Assembly: GCA_035341665.1 (NCBI GenBank)
Contig: DAOQVR010000012.1
Coordinates: 62,001 to 126,000, forward strand
DNA: 64,000 nt
Source of the DNA: DAOQVR01 sp035341665
Lineage (GTDB): Bacteria; Chloroflexota; Anaerolineae; JAAYZQ01
Direction of reading: 5' to 3'
The notes under the pieces were generated by a model. That model saw only the letters and a program-made list of their open reading frames with translations. It was not told the origin of the DNA and did not search any database. Both the position numbers and the translations under genes were made by a program. Position 1 is the first letter of the stretch, and every line of letters begins with the position of its first letter. This document shows, piece by piece, positions 56,036 to 64,000 of the stretch.

Positions 56036-58987
56036 ATGTACGCCACCGTCATCCTCACACGCCCCACCCACCGCCGGCTCCGCCCTGGCTCCGAGCCCGT
56101 CCGCGAGCCGGGCTGGCGCACCCAGACATTCAGCTACCGCCTGGCGGGCCCGCTCCAGGAGCTGGCCCTGGTCGGCCACTTGGTCCGCGTGCCTCTCCAG
56201 GCCGGCTCTGCCCTGGGCGTCATCGCAGCCGTCGACCCGCTGCCCCCTCCCGGCCTGCCGCCCGAGGGCATCCGTGACCTTCTGGAGATCATCGACCCCC
56301 TGCCGGTGGTGACGGAGCAGCAGCTTGACCTGGCCCGCTGGATGGCCGGTGCCTACCTCGCCCCCATCAGCCAGGCCCTCCGGCTGATGCTCCCACCCGG
56401 GCTCGAGGATCGGACCTTCGTCCTGGTCCAGAGCACACCCGGCCCGTCCGAGACACTCTCCGCCCAGGAGGCCCGCCTCCTCGACCTGCTGAAGCGGGCT
56501 GGAGGCAAGCTCAAGCTCAGCACGCTTCTCCGCCGCCTGCCCGGCGACGAGGGCGAGGCCGCCTTCGACCGCCTCGCCGAGCGAGGGCTGGTCGAGTCGC
56601 GCTCGGCTCTCGTCCTGCCGCGCGCCGCACCACCCCGCCTCCAATACGCCAGCCTGCTCGCCGGCGAGCGCACGGTCGAGGCCGCCCTCCCACGCCTCGG
56701 CCACGCTTCGAAGCAGGCCGACCTGCTTCTCCTCCTGGCCCGCCAGGCCGACACCCCGCCAACGCTTGACCTGGTCTGCGCCCAGGCCGGATGCACGCCG
56801 GCGGCCCTGCAGCCCCTCGTCGAGCGCGGCTGGGTGCGCATCACCCCGCCCCGCACGCTCCTGGTTGCCCTGCCCGGCTCGGACCAAGCCCCACCGGCCC
56901 TCGAGCGCGCGCCCAAGCAGGTCGCGCTCCTGGCGGCCCTCCGCGGGCAGCCTGGGCCGGTCGACCTGGCCCTCTTTCTTGCCGAGAACCCGGGCTCTTC
57001 CTCCGCCCTTCGCGAGCTGGAGAAGAAGGATCTCGTCCGGCGCATAGCAGAGCCTTCCCTGGTCCTCCTCGACCTGCCCCCGGAGCAGGTGCTCGACAGG
57101 GTCGTCGAGCTGCGGGGCGGTGAGAAGGAGCGCGTCCTGCTCGACGCGCTGCGCGGCTCGGCCGGCCGCGTCTGGGTGGGCGGGCTCTATGCCGAGACCG
57201 GCGCCGGCCTCGCGGCCCTGCAGCGCCTCGCCGCCCGCGGACTCGTCAGCCTGCACACCGGCGCCTCGGACCGCCCGCAGGCCCTCGCGCCCGCGCCCGC
57301 TCCCGACCTCTCCGCGGACCAGGAGGCTGCCTGGGCCGCGCTGCAGGCTCTCCTCGATGCCGAGCCGGGTGCCTCCGAGCCCCGTTCCGTCCTCTTGCGC
57401 GGCGCCCCCGGCTCGGGCAAGGGCGAGCTTCTCCTGAGGGCCGTCGAGCAGACCCTCGCCGCGGGCCGGCGTGCCCTGGTTCTCGTCCCCGAAGTCAGCC
57501 TCACCGCCCAGGCGCTCCGGCGCTTCGAGGCCCGCTTCCCCCACCGCGTGGCCCTGCTGCACGGCCAACAGACCCTGGGGCAGCGCTACGACGCCTGGGA
57601 CGCGGTGCGCCGCGGGCAGGCGGACGTCGTGATCGGCTCGCGCGCGGCTCTCTTCGCCCCGATCTCCCGCCTGGGACTTGTCGTCGTCGACGAGGCCCAC
57701 GATCCCTCCTACAAGCAGCAGGACCCCTTCCCTCCACCCGCCTATCACGCCTGCGACGTGGCGCTTGAGCTTGCCCGAGTCGCCGGCGCGGCGGCCGTCT
57801 ACGCCACGCCGGTGCCTTCCGTGGAGATGGTGCAGCGCGCCGTAGACGGCGCCCTCCGCCTGGTCGACCTGCCGCCCCCCGTCCAGGCCCCCGCCTCCGG
57901 CGCCGCGACACCCGACCCCGGCCCGGCGCCGGTCCGCATCGTCGACCTGCGCCAGGAGCTCTTTGCCGGGAACCGTTCCATCTTCAGCCGCGCCCTCCGG
58001 CAGGTACTGTCCGACACGCTGGCCGCGGGCGAGCAGGCGATCCTCTTCCTCAACCGCCGCGGCAGCGCGACCTTCATCCTCTGCCGGGACTGCGGCTATG
58101 TGGCCCGCTGCCCCAGGTGCGGAATCCCCCTCGCGCTGCATCGCCCCCACCTCTCCTCTTCCGCCGGCCAACCGGCGGGCGGGCGGGACGCCGGCGCGGC
58201 ACTCCTCTGTCACCGCTGCAACCACCGCGCACCCGCCCCCGAGACCTGTCCCCAATGCGGGGGGCGGCGCATACGCCACTTCGGCCTGGGCACGGAGCGA
58301 GTCGAGGCCGACCTGCGCAGGCTCTTTCCTGCGGCGCGCCTGCTCCGCTGGGACGGCGACACGGCGGCCGGCGCCGATCCCGCGCAGTCCCTACGGCCCT
58401 TTCTCGATCACGCCGCCGACCTACTGATCGGCACGCAGGGCATCGCCAGGGGGCTCGACCTGCCCCCCGTCCGGCTGGTAGGCGTGATCTCGGCCGACAC
58501 GGCCCTCAACCTGCCAGACCTCTATGCCGGCGAGCGCACCTTCCAGCTGCTCGCCCGCCTGGCGGCTCTGGCGGCCCCCGCCGCCCTTGGCGGGCAGGTC
58601 ATCCTCCAGACCTACGACCCCGACCACCACGCCCTCCGCGCGGTCGCCGAGCACGACCATGCCCTCTTCTACCGCAAAGAGCTCTCCGATCGGGCGCGTC
58701 TGGGCTATCCCCCCTTCGGCCGCCTCCTTGCGCTCGGCTTCCAGGACGCCGACCCTCTCCACTGCCGGGACGAGGCGAGCCGCCTGGCGCGCTGGCTGAA
58801 GCAAGAGATCCGGAGCAGCCCCCAGCCGGTGGACGTCATCGGCCCCGCCCCCTGCTTCTATGCCCAGGTCGCCGGGCGCTTCCGCTGGCAGATCATCCTC
58901 CGCGCTGCCTCTCCGGCCGACCTGCTGCGCGATGCGATCCTGCCTGCCGGCTGGCGCGTGGACGTCGATCCCATCGAGCTCCTCTAG
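56036..58987 (+). CDS. priA: Primosomal protein N' (replication restart helicase PriA), long form
   Basis: A 983-residue superfamily 2 DNA helicase that reloads the replisome at stalled forks. N-terminal 3'-DNA-binding domain and a long Ala/Leu/Arg-rich linker region (about 130-420), which explains the size above the usual 700-850. Helicase motifs: the Walker A reads GAPGSGKGEL with Gly in place of the usual Thr after Lys, motif II is VVDEAHDPSYKQQD, and GTQGIARGLDLP replaces GTQMIAKGHDFP. The zinc-binding region is CRDCGYVARCPRCG ... CHRCNHRAPAPETCPQCGG. The C-terminal domain is complete. ATG at 56036. ATP use may be weakened, as in degenerate actinobacterial PriA. Confidence 0.92.
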   Translation: MYATVILTRPTHRRLRPGSEPVREPGWRTQTFSYRLAGPLQELALVGHLVRVPLQAGSALGVIAAVDPLPPPGLPPEGIRDLLEIIDPLPVVTEQQLDLARWMAGAYLAPISQALRLMLPPGLEDRTFVLVQSTPGPSETLSAQEARLLDLLKRAGGKLKLSTLLRRLPGDEGEAAFDRLAERGLVESRSALVLPRAAPPRLQYASLLAGERTVEAALPRLGHASKQADLLLLLARQADTPPTLDLVCAQAGCTPAALQPLVERGWVRITPPRTLLVALPGSDQAPPALERAPKQVALLAALRGQPGPVDLALFLAENPGSSSALRELEKKDLVRRIAEPSLVLLDLPPEQVLDRVVELRGGEKERVLLDALRGSAGRVWVGGLYAETGAGLAALQRLAARGLVSLHTGASDRPQALAPAPAPDLSADQEAAWAALQALLDAEPGASEPRSVLLRGAPGSGKGELLLRAVEQTLAAGRRALVLVPEVSLTAQALRRFEARFPHRVALLHGQQTLGQRYDAWDAVRRGQADVVIGSRAALFAPISRLGLVVVDEAHDPSYKQQDPFPPPAYHACDVALELARVAGAAAVYATPVPSVEMVQRAVDGALRLVDLPPPVQAPASGAATPDPGPAPVRIVDLRQELFAGNRSIFSRALRQVLSDTLAAGEQAILFLNRRGSATFILCRDCGYVARCPRCGIPLALHRPHLSSSAGQPAGGRDAGAALLCHRCNHRAPAPETCPQCGGRRIRHFGLGTERVEADLRRLFPAARLLRWDGDTAAGADPAQSLRPFLDHAADLLIGTQGIARGLDLPPVRLVGVISADTALNLPDLYAGERTFQLLARLAALAAPAALGGQVILQTYDPDHHALRAVAEHDHALFYRKELSDRARLGYPPFGRLLALGFQDADPLHCRDEASRLARWLKQEIRSSPQPVDVIGPAPCFYAQVAGRFRWQIILRAASPADLLRDAILPAGWRVDVDPIELL

Positions 58988-59016
58988 CCGGCCCAGAGTC
59001 TGCCCCGCGCTCTCTC

Positions 59017-59045
59017 TTGCCGCGCACCGTCTGCTGGTGTATAAT
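59017..59045 (+). promoter_or_regulatory. Promoter of the mreB operon
   Basis: TTGCCG (59017-59022), 17 bp, TATAAT (59040-59045), about 58 bases before the mreB GTG. Confidence 0.75.
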
Positions 59046-59103
59046 CGGCCCCGTCCGGAGCTCGCCCGGGCGCACATGACTGCCGTCAAGAAAGGGCAAT
59101 GCC

Positions 59104-60165
59104 GTGTTCAGTCTCACGAACTTTATCCTGGGGCTCTTCTCACAGGATGTCGGAATCGACCTGGGTACTGCCAACACCCTGGTCAATGTGCGCCACAAGG
59201 GCATTGTCATCAACGAGCCCTCGGTCGTCGCCATCGAGAAAAAGACCAAGAAGGTGCTCGCCATCGGCCTCGACGCCAAGGAAATGATCGGCCGCACACC
59301 CGGCGACATCATTGCCATCCGCCCCCTCCGCGACGGAGTCATCTCCGACTTTGACGTCACCGAGCGCATGCTGCACTACTTCATCAAAAAGGTCCACGAC
59401 CAGGCAATGCTGCCCTTTGCGCGCCCCAGGGTGGTCGTCGGCATCCCCTCCGGCGTCACCGAGGTCGAGAAGCGGGCTGTGCACGACGCCTCGCTCTCTG
59501 CCGGAGCCCGCGCCGCTTTCCTGATCGAGGAGCCCATGGCGGCCGCCATCGGCGCCGGCCTGCCCGTCACCGAGTCGCTCGGGAGCATGATCGTCGACAT
59601 CGGCGGCGGGACGACCGAGGTCGCCGTGATCTCGCTCGGCGGCATCGTCGTCAGCCGCAGCCTGCGCATCGCCGGCGACGAGCTCGACGACGACATCATC
59701 CAGTACTGCCGCCAGAAGTACAACCTGCTCATCGGAGAGCGCATGGCTGAGCGCACCAAGGTCACGATCGGCTCGGCCTACCCGCTGCAGAAAGAGCAGA
59801 CCATGACCGTCAAGGGCCGCAACCTGATCACCGGCCTGCCCGAGTCGATTGAGCTGAGCAGTGTCGAGGTCCGCGAGGCGCTCTCCGGCTCCGTCCAGCT
59901 GATCGTCGACATGGTGCGGGAGTCCCTGGACGACACGCCCCCTGAGCTAATCGCCGACCTGATGGAGCAGGGTATCGCGGTCGCCGGGGGCGGTGCGCTG
60001 CTGCAGGGGCTCGCCGAGCGCTTCTCCGAGGAGACCAAGATGCGCGTCTTTGTGGCCGACGAGCCGATGACCTGCGTGGCGCGCGGTGCCGGCAAGGTGC
60101 TCGAAGACCTGGACCGTCTCCACAAGGTGCTGGCGAGCCTCCAGCGAGGGAGCACCGTCCACTAA
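59104..60165 (+). CDS. mreB: Rod-shape-determining actin homologue MreB
   Basis: A 353-residue actin-like ATPase that guides sidewall synthesis. It shows the phosphate-1 loop GIDLGTANTLV, PSVVAIEK, the phosphate-2 MIVDIGGGTTEVAVISLGG and the adenosine motif GIAVAGGGALLQGL. An N-terminal amphipathic segment (FSLTNFILGLFS) may bind the membrane. GTG start at 59104. First gene of mreB-mreC-mreD-mrdA, with its own promoter. Confidence 0.97.
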   Translation: MFSLTNFILGLFSQDVGIDLGTANTLVNVRHKGIVINEPSVVAIEKKTKKVLAIGLDAKEMIGRTPGDIIAIRPLRDGVISDFDVTERMLHYFIKKVHDQAMLPFARPRVVVGIPSGVTEVEKRAVHDASLSAGARAAFLIEEPMAAAIGAGLPVTESLGSMIVDIGGGTTEVAVISLGGIVVSRSLRIAGDELDDDIIQYCRQKYNLLIGERMAERTKVTIGSAYPLQKEQTMTVKGRNLITGLPESIELSSVEVREALSGSVQLIVDMVRESLDDTPPELIADLMEQGIAVAGGGALLQGLAERFSEETKMRVFVADEPMTCVARGAGKVLEDLDRLHKVLASLQRGSTVH

Positions 60166-60177
60166 CGGGCCTGGCCC

Positions 60178-60999
60178 ATGACCCGGAAACGCCTGCGCAG
60201 CCTGCTTCCCTTTCTCCTCTTCTTTCTGGCCCTCGCCGGCTTTGTCCTGCACCGCGTCGGCTGGCTCGAGCCGGTGGAGAAGCTGGTCGTCCAGGTCTCG
60301 GCGCCCATCCAGGGGGGCATCACCGCGCTGCTCGACCGAGCCGGCGCGCTCACACAGACGGCCCGCGACCTGCAGGACCTGCGCGCGCGCACCGAAGAGC
60401 TGGAGGCGGAGAACGCCCGCCTCCTGCTGGAGAACGTCCGCCTGCGAGAGGTGCAGGTTGAGGCGACGCTCTGCCGCGACCTGTTGTCTTTTGCCCAGGA
60501 GAGGCAGGCCTTTGACCTGTCTGGCGCCCACGTCACGGCGCGCGTCATCGGCCTTGACCCCAGCAACCTGGAGCGCTACCTCCTCCTGGATGCGGGAGAG
60601 GATGCGGGAGTGCAGCGAAACATGCCGGTGGTGACAGAGCGCGGATTGGTGGGTCGCATCGTCGAGGTGGGGCCTCGCTGGTCGAGGGTTCTCCTGATCA
60701 TCGACGTGAGCAGCTCCGTCAACGCCCTGACCCAGAGCACACGCGCCTCCGGCCTGGTACAGGGCCAGCCCGACGGCTCGCTCTTGATGCGCGATATACC
60801 CCAGGCCGACTCGATGAGCGTGGGCGACACGGTCTTTACCTCCGGCCTGGGGGGCAGCTTCCCCCGGCAGATCCTGATCGGGCAGGTCACGGGCGTGCTG
60901 CGCAAGGACTCGGACCTCTACCAGACGGCGACCGTCGAGCCCACCGTCGACTTCTCCCACCTCGAGTCCGTGCTGGTCGTGACGGGCTTTGCGCAGTGA
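60178..60999 (+). CDS. mreC: Rod-shape-determining protein MreC
   Basis: A 273-residue single-pass protein: membrane anchor (about 9-27), coiled coil (about 60-100, with repeated EELEAENARLLLENVRLRE) and the beta-barrel MreC domain (about 110-270: VIGLDPSNLERYLLLDAGEDAGVQRN, VVTERGLVGRIVEVGP, VFTSGLGGSFPRQILIGQV). Links MreB to the cell-wall synthases outside the membrane. ATG 60178, 12 bases after mreB; GTGA overlap with mreD. Confidence 0.95.
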   Translation: MTRKRLRSLLPFLLFFLALAGFVLHRVGWLEPVEKLVVQVSAPIQGGITALLDRAGALTQTARDLQDLRARTEELEAENARLLLENVRLREVQVEATLCRDLLSFAQERQAFDLSGAHVTARVIGLDPSNLERYLLLDAGEDAGVQRNMPVVTERGLVGRIVEVGPRWSRVLLIIDVSSSVNALTQSTRASGLVQGQPDGSLLMRDIPQADSMSVGDTVFTSGLGGSFPRQILIGQVTGVLRKDSDLYQTATVEPTVDFSHLESVLVVTGFAQ

Positions 61000-61496
61000 C
61001 TCTCTACCTGGTCGTGCCTGCCCTCTTCCTCGCCGTGGTGCTGCAGGCAAGCGCCATGCCTCACCTGCGCGTCTGGGGGGTCTTCCCCGACCTCCCGCTG
61101 GTCCTCGTCGTGACCTGGAGCCTGCTCCAGGGGCCCCGCGGAGGGCTCGTCTGGGGGCTGATCGCCGGCCTCTTCGTCGACCTCCTCTCCGGCACCCCGG
61201 CCGGCGCCGCCACGCTCGCCCTTGGGGCGGTCGGCTTCCTCGCCGGCCAGGCCAGGCGGACCGCCATTCGCACGCAGCTGCTGCTCCCCATGCTCGTGGT
61301 CGTCGCCTCCACGCTCCTATACGATCTGATCCTGCTCCTCGGGATGCAGCTCTCCGGGCGCACCGTGCTCTGGCTGGAAACCCTGGGGCGGATCGTCCTC
61401 CCCTCGGCGCTCCTCAACCTGCTTTTGCTGATCGCCCTCTACTTCCCCCTGCGCGCCCTGCACCGGCGCGTCGCGGCTCAGGCGATAGGGTGGTAG
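60996..61496 (+). CDS. mreD: Rod-shape-determining protein MreD
   Basis: A 166-residue polytopic membrane protein with five or six helices and the MreD-like pattern of PDLPLVLVVTWSLLQGPRGGLVWGLIAGLFVDLLSGTPAGAATLALG. GTG start overlaps the mreC stop. Position between mreC and mrdA supports the assignment. One base separates it from mrdA. Confidence 0.92.
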   Translation: MTLYLVVPALFLAVVLQASAMPHLRVWGVFPDLPLVLVVTWSLLQGPRGGLVWGLIAGLFVDLLSGTPAGAATLALGAVGFLAGQARRTAIRTQLLLPMLVVVASTLLYDLILLLGMQLSGRTVLWLETLGRIVLPSALLNLLLLIALYFPLRALHRRVAAQAIGW

Positions 61497-61497
61497 C

Positions 61498-63477
61498 GTG
61501 ATCAACCAGCGCAAGGCGCCGCACGACTGGCGGCTCACTGCCTACCGCGGCCTTCTCCTGTTGGCCCTTCTGGTCCTGCTTGGCCAGCTCGGCCGCCTCC
61601 AGGTCGTGCAGGGCGCCGAGTATCAGCAGGCCGCCGACGTGAACCGCTTCCGCCTGGCCGCCGATCCCGCCCCTCGAGGAGTGATCTACGACCGGCGCGG
61701 ATTCCAGCTGGTGCGCAACCTCCCGCTCCTCTCGGTGGCCATCGTTCCCGCCTACCTGCCGGAGGATCCGCAGGAGCGTCTGGGCCTGCTGACCAGGCTG
61801 GCCGGCCTGCTCGACCTCCGGCTGCGTCCCCCGCTCCACGAGGGCCGCGACTCCGCCGCCGAGGCCGCCTCCTCCGGCGCCCCCTTGCTCGAGGTCCTGG
61901 AGGAGGCCGCGCTCGCTCCCTACAGCCCCGTCAGGATCAAGTCGGAGGTGACCCGCGAGGTGGCCCTTCTCCTGGACGAGCAGCACCTCGACTGGCCGGG
62001 CGTGCTGATCCAGGTCGACTCGGAGCGCGAGTACATCCATGGCGCCGTCACCTCCCACGTGCTGGGCTTCACCGGCCCCGTGCCGGCGGACCAGGCCGAT
62101 TCCTATAAGGAACGGGGCTACAACCCCAACGTCGACTCGGTCGGCCTCACGGGGGTCGAGTACGCCTTCGAGAAGGACCTGCGCGGGCAGAATGGCCAGA
62201 AGCTGGTCGAGGTGGATGTCGCCGGCCGCGAGGTGCGCACCGTCGGCGAGCCGCAGCCCGCCCTGCCCGGCTACAACCTGCGGCTCACCCTCGACCTCGA
62301 CCTTCAGACCAAGATCACGGAATTGCTGAGCCAACAGCTCAAGGCACTCGGCAAGAAACAGGGCGTCGTCATCGCCCTGGACCCCCAGACGGGCCAGGTG
62401 CTCGCCATGGTCTCCCTGCCCGCCTACGACAACAACCTCTTCACCGGGGGCATCTCGACCGAAGAGCTGCGCGCCCTCCAGCGCGATCCGGCTCGCCCCC
62501 TCGTCAACCATGCCATCTCCAGCATGCTGCCCCCCGGCTCGACCTACAAGCTGGTTGTAGCCTCCGCCGGGCTCGAAGAGGGCGTCGTCAATAGTGGCAC
62601 CGTCCTCCACTGCGGTGGGATTCTCTGGCTGCCCAATCGCTACTACCCTGAAGATCCCAGCCTGGCCCAGCCTTTCTACTGCTGGATACACACCGAGTAC
62701 GGGGGGAGCCACGGCTCCTTGAGCATCGTCTCCGCGCTCGGCCAATCGTGCGACAACTTTTTCTACCAGCTGGGAGGTGGCTACCGCACCTACTTCGAGG
62801 GCCTGGGCGTCGAGAGGATCGGCCAATATGCGGAGCTCTTTGGCATGGGCGCACTCAGCGGCATCGACCTGCCCGGCGAGACCACCGGCCTGGTCCCCAG
62901 TCCCAAGTGGAAGCGCGCCAACTACCGCGAGAGCTGGACCACCGGCGACACCTACAACATGTCGATCGGCCAGGGCTACGTGCTCTCCACGCCGCTCCAG
63001 ATGGTCAACCTGGCAGCCACGGTCGCCAACGGCGGCACCCTTTACCGCCCGCAGGTCGTGAACGAGGTCCTCGACTCAGAGGGCCAGGTCGTCCGCGCCT
63101 TCGCGCCCGACGTGATCCGCACCGTGCCCGTGTCGGCCGACAACCTGGCCATCGTCCGCCAGGGCATGCGCGCCGCCGTCGTCGGGTCCGGCGCAACCGC
63201 CTATGAGCTGCGCTCCGTCAAGGTAGCCGCCGCCGGCAAGACCGGCACGGCCGAGTTCTTCGAGGACCGCAACAAGGATGGCCTCCCCGACCGCGACAGC
63301 GAGGGGCACCTTCCGACCCACGCCTGGTTCGTCGGTTTCGCCCCCTTCGACGACCCCGAGATAGCGCTGGTTGTTTTCATCTATGGCGGCGGGCAGGGCT
63401 CCGCCGCGGCGGTCCCCGTGGGACGTGACATCTTCGCCTACTACTTCGGCCGGGACCGCGTCAAGGAGTCGCCATGA
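61498..63477 (+). CDS. mrdA: Penicillin-binding protein 2 (transpeptidase of the elongasome)
   Basis: A 659-residue class B PBP. One N-terminal membrane anchor (about 17-35), the PBP dimerisation domain (APRGVIYDRRGFQLVRN, VGLTGVEYAFEKDLRG) and the transpeptidase domain with the active Ser in PPGSTYK, second motif QSCDNFF and third motif AGKTGTAE. It crosslinks sidewall peptidoglycan with the Mre complex. GTG start 61498; ATGA overlap with the following gene. Confidence 0.96.
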   Translation: MINQRKAPHDWRLTAYRGLLLLALLVLLGQLGRLQVVQGAEYQQAADVNRFRLAADPAPRGVIYDRRGFQLVRNLPLLSVAIVPAYLPEDPQERLGLLTRLAGLLDLRLRPPLHEGRDSAAEAASSGAPLLEVLEEAALAPYSPVRIKSEVTREVALLLDEQHLDWPGVLIQVDSEREYIHGAVTSHVLGFTGPVPADQADSYKERGYNPNVDSVGLTGVEYAFEKDLRGQNGQKLVEVDVAGREVRTVGEPQPALPGYNLRLTLDLDLQTKITELLSQQLKALGKKQGVVIALDPQTGQVLAMVSLPAYDNNLFTGGISTEELRALQRDPARPLVNHAISSMLPPGSTYKLVVASAGLEEGVVNSGTVLHCGGILWLPNRYYPEDPSLAQPFYCWIHTEYGGSHGSLSIVSALGQSCDNFFYQLGGGYRTYFEGLGVERIGQYAELFGMGALSGIDLPGETTGLVPSPKWKRANYRESWTTGDTYNMSIGQGYVLSTPLQMVNLAATVANGGTLYRPQVVNEVLDSEGQVVRAFAPDVIRTVPVSADNLAIVRQGMRAAVVGSGATAYELRSVKVAAAGKTGTAEFFEDRNKDGLPDRDSEGHLPTHAWFVGFAPFDDPEIALVVFIYGGGQGSAAAVPVGRDIFAYYFGRDRVKESP

Positions 63478-64000
63478 TCAAGGAGAACAAGAGGCGCCGG
63501 CCTTTGCCGGCCATCATCTGGATACCGCTGCTCGGGGCCATCGCCATCCTCGCCGTCTGCGCCCTGCTCGCCCTCTCTCTCTGGGAGAGGGCCACGCAGG
63601 TCGAGGCGCTCGAGGCGCAGGTCGCCTCCCTGCAGACCGAGCGCCTCTCGCTCGAGTCGCGCCTCGGCCTCCTCCAGGACTCGGCCACCGCGGCTGAGCA
63701 GAGGCTCGCCGCGCTGGAGGCCAACGATCCCGCCCAGCAACTGGCCGCCCTCCAGCAGGCCGTCGACGCCGCCAACGGCACGCAGCAGGTCGACGACCTG
63801 CGCGCCGCCCTCGCCTCCGTCCAGGAGCAGATCGACGGCTTCCAGACTGGCCTGGACAACCTGGCGGCCCGCCTCGATGGCCTGCCGGGCAGCGCCGTGC
63901 TGCTTCCCTCCGCGGCACGCATCGAGGTCGCGCCCCAGAAACAGGCGCACAACCTCTCGTGCGAGTCCTCCGCCGCCTCCATGGCGGCGCAGTACCACGG
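63474..64000 (+). CDS. Membrane-anchored C39-like cysteine peptidase (partial, cut by window end)
   Basis: The first 175 codons of a gene running off the window. ATG 63474 overlaps the mrdA stop. One membrane anchor (about 12-36) is followed by a long coiled coil (about 40-140, heptads rich in Leu/Ala/Gln/Glu), then PQKQAHNLSCESSAASMAAQYHG, which matches the start of the Peptidase_C39_2 domain with the active Cys in the LSCE-x-A-A motif. It is coupled to the elongasome operon, hinting at envelope protein processing or wall remodelling; the rest is not visible. Confidence 0.75.
   Translation, partial: MIKENKRRRPLPAIIWIPLLGAIAILAVCALLALSLWERATQVEALEAQVASLQTERLSLESRLGLLQDSATAAEQRLAALEANDPAQQLAALQQAVDAANGTQQVDDLRAALASVQEQIDGFQTGLDNLAARLDGLPGSAVLLPSAARIEVAPQKQAHNLSCESSAASMAAQYH

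Noticed and set aside
56012..58279. A 755-codon open frame on the minus strand opposite priA
   Set aside because: It mirrors the codon pattern of priA, has Gly/Glu/Arg low-complexity sequence, no motif, and no ribosome-binding site.
61414..62826. A 470-codon minus-strand open frame opposite mrdA
   Set aside because: Shadow frame: Gly/Glu-rich, no motif, antisense to an intact PBP2.
1..64000. tRNA, rRNA, insertion sequences, prophage or selenocysteine-insertion genes
   Set aside because: I looked for them by eye and saw no convincing example; absence of selA/selB/selC/selD here says nothing about the rest of the genome.

Overview
The window is 64 kb of GC-rich, very gene-dense bacterial chromosome: about 64 protein genes, no rRNA, tRNA, CRISPR array or insertion sequence that I can recognise. 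The gene set suggests a Chloroflexota (Anaerolineae-like) bacterium: many GTG/TTG starts, DUF1786, a small BldC-like regulator, a Gram-positive type LexA box, a flavodiiron protein and tryptophanase (anaerobic or microaerobic life), and mreBCD-mrdA. This placement is an inference and was not tested by any search. Promoters are unusually readable: a TTGxxx box, 16-18 bp, then TATAAT/TATACT/TACAAT appears upstream of more than a dozen genes.

Layout. 0-2 kb: nucleotide-sugar dehydrogenase and a DedA/VTT membrane protein. 2-7.6 kb (minus): tryptophanase, a 1124-codon alpha-2-macroglobulin-like protein, then a metallo-beta-lactamase-fold protein. The macroglobulin gene is the most striking item. 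Its frame is interrupted only once, by a TGA exactly where the thioester cysteine codon (G-C-x-E-Q) belongs, and the frame stays open for 365 more codons. 7.7-10.6 kb: lipoprotein and secreted M6 metalloprotease. 11-14.8 kb: flavodiiron protein, rsgA, a nucleotidyltransferase-fold protein and a frameshifted GNAT acetyltransferase. 14.8-18.4 kb: heterodimeric ABC exporter. 18.5-24.5 kb (minus): a GntR/YtrA-type regulator with a perfect operator over a consensus promoter, followed by an SPFH protein, a tubby/LOR-like protein, a NatA/NatB-type ABC transporter and an RNase II-family enzyme.

24.7-35.3 kb: an atypical OmpR-type regulator lacking its phospho-acceptor Asp, lysS, greA, a BldC-like regulator with tandem repeats at its promoter, nth, an orphan adenine methyltransferase, a second beta-lactamase-fold protein, a LysM/M23-like lipoprotein, an RNA 2'-O-methyltransferase, a DUF1786 protein, rplS and rnhB. 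35.4-42.5 kb: lpdA, a three-gene ABC-2 transporter, ppk1 and a phosphoesterase-like protein with degraded metal-site motifs. 42.5-49.7 kb: an S9 peptidase flanked by short GTGCCCGT repeats, a cupin-like protein plus a hydroxyacyl-CoA dehydratase-type activase, a DUF4203-like membrane protein, an amidase, a DUF6391-like protein, holA and a small protein behind a LexA box.

49.8-64 kb: an SDR protein without the YxxxK motif, two proteins built almost wholly of zinc ribbons, tmk with a cyclic-di-AMP receptor, an FmdB-type protein, gmk, an AmmeMemoRadiSam B protein, priA, and the cell-shape operon mreB-mreC-mreD-mrdA running into a membrane-anchored C39-like peptidase cut by the window end. Convergent genes are packed tightly; two pairs share a single CTAG as both stop codons.
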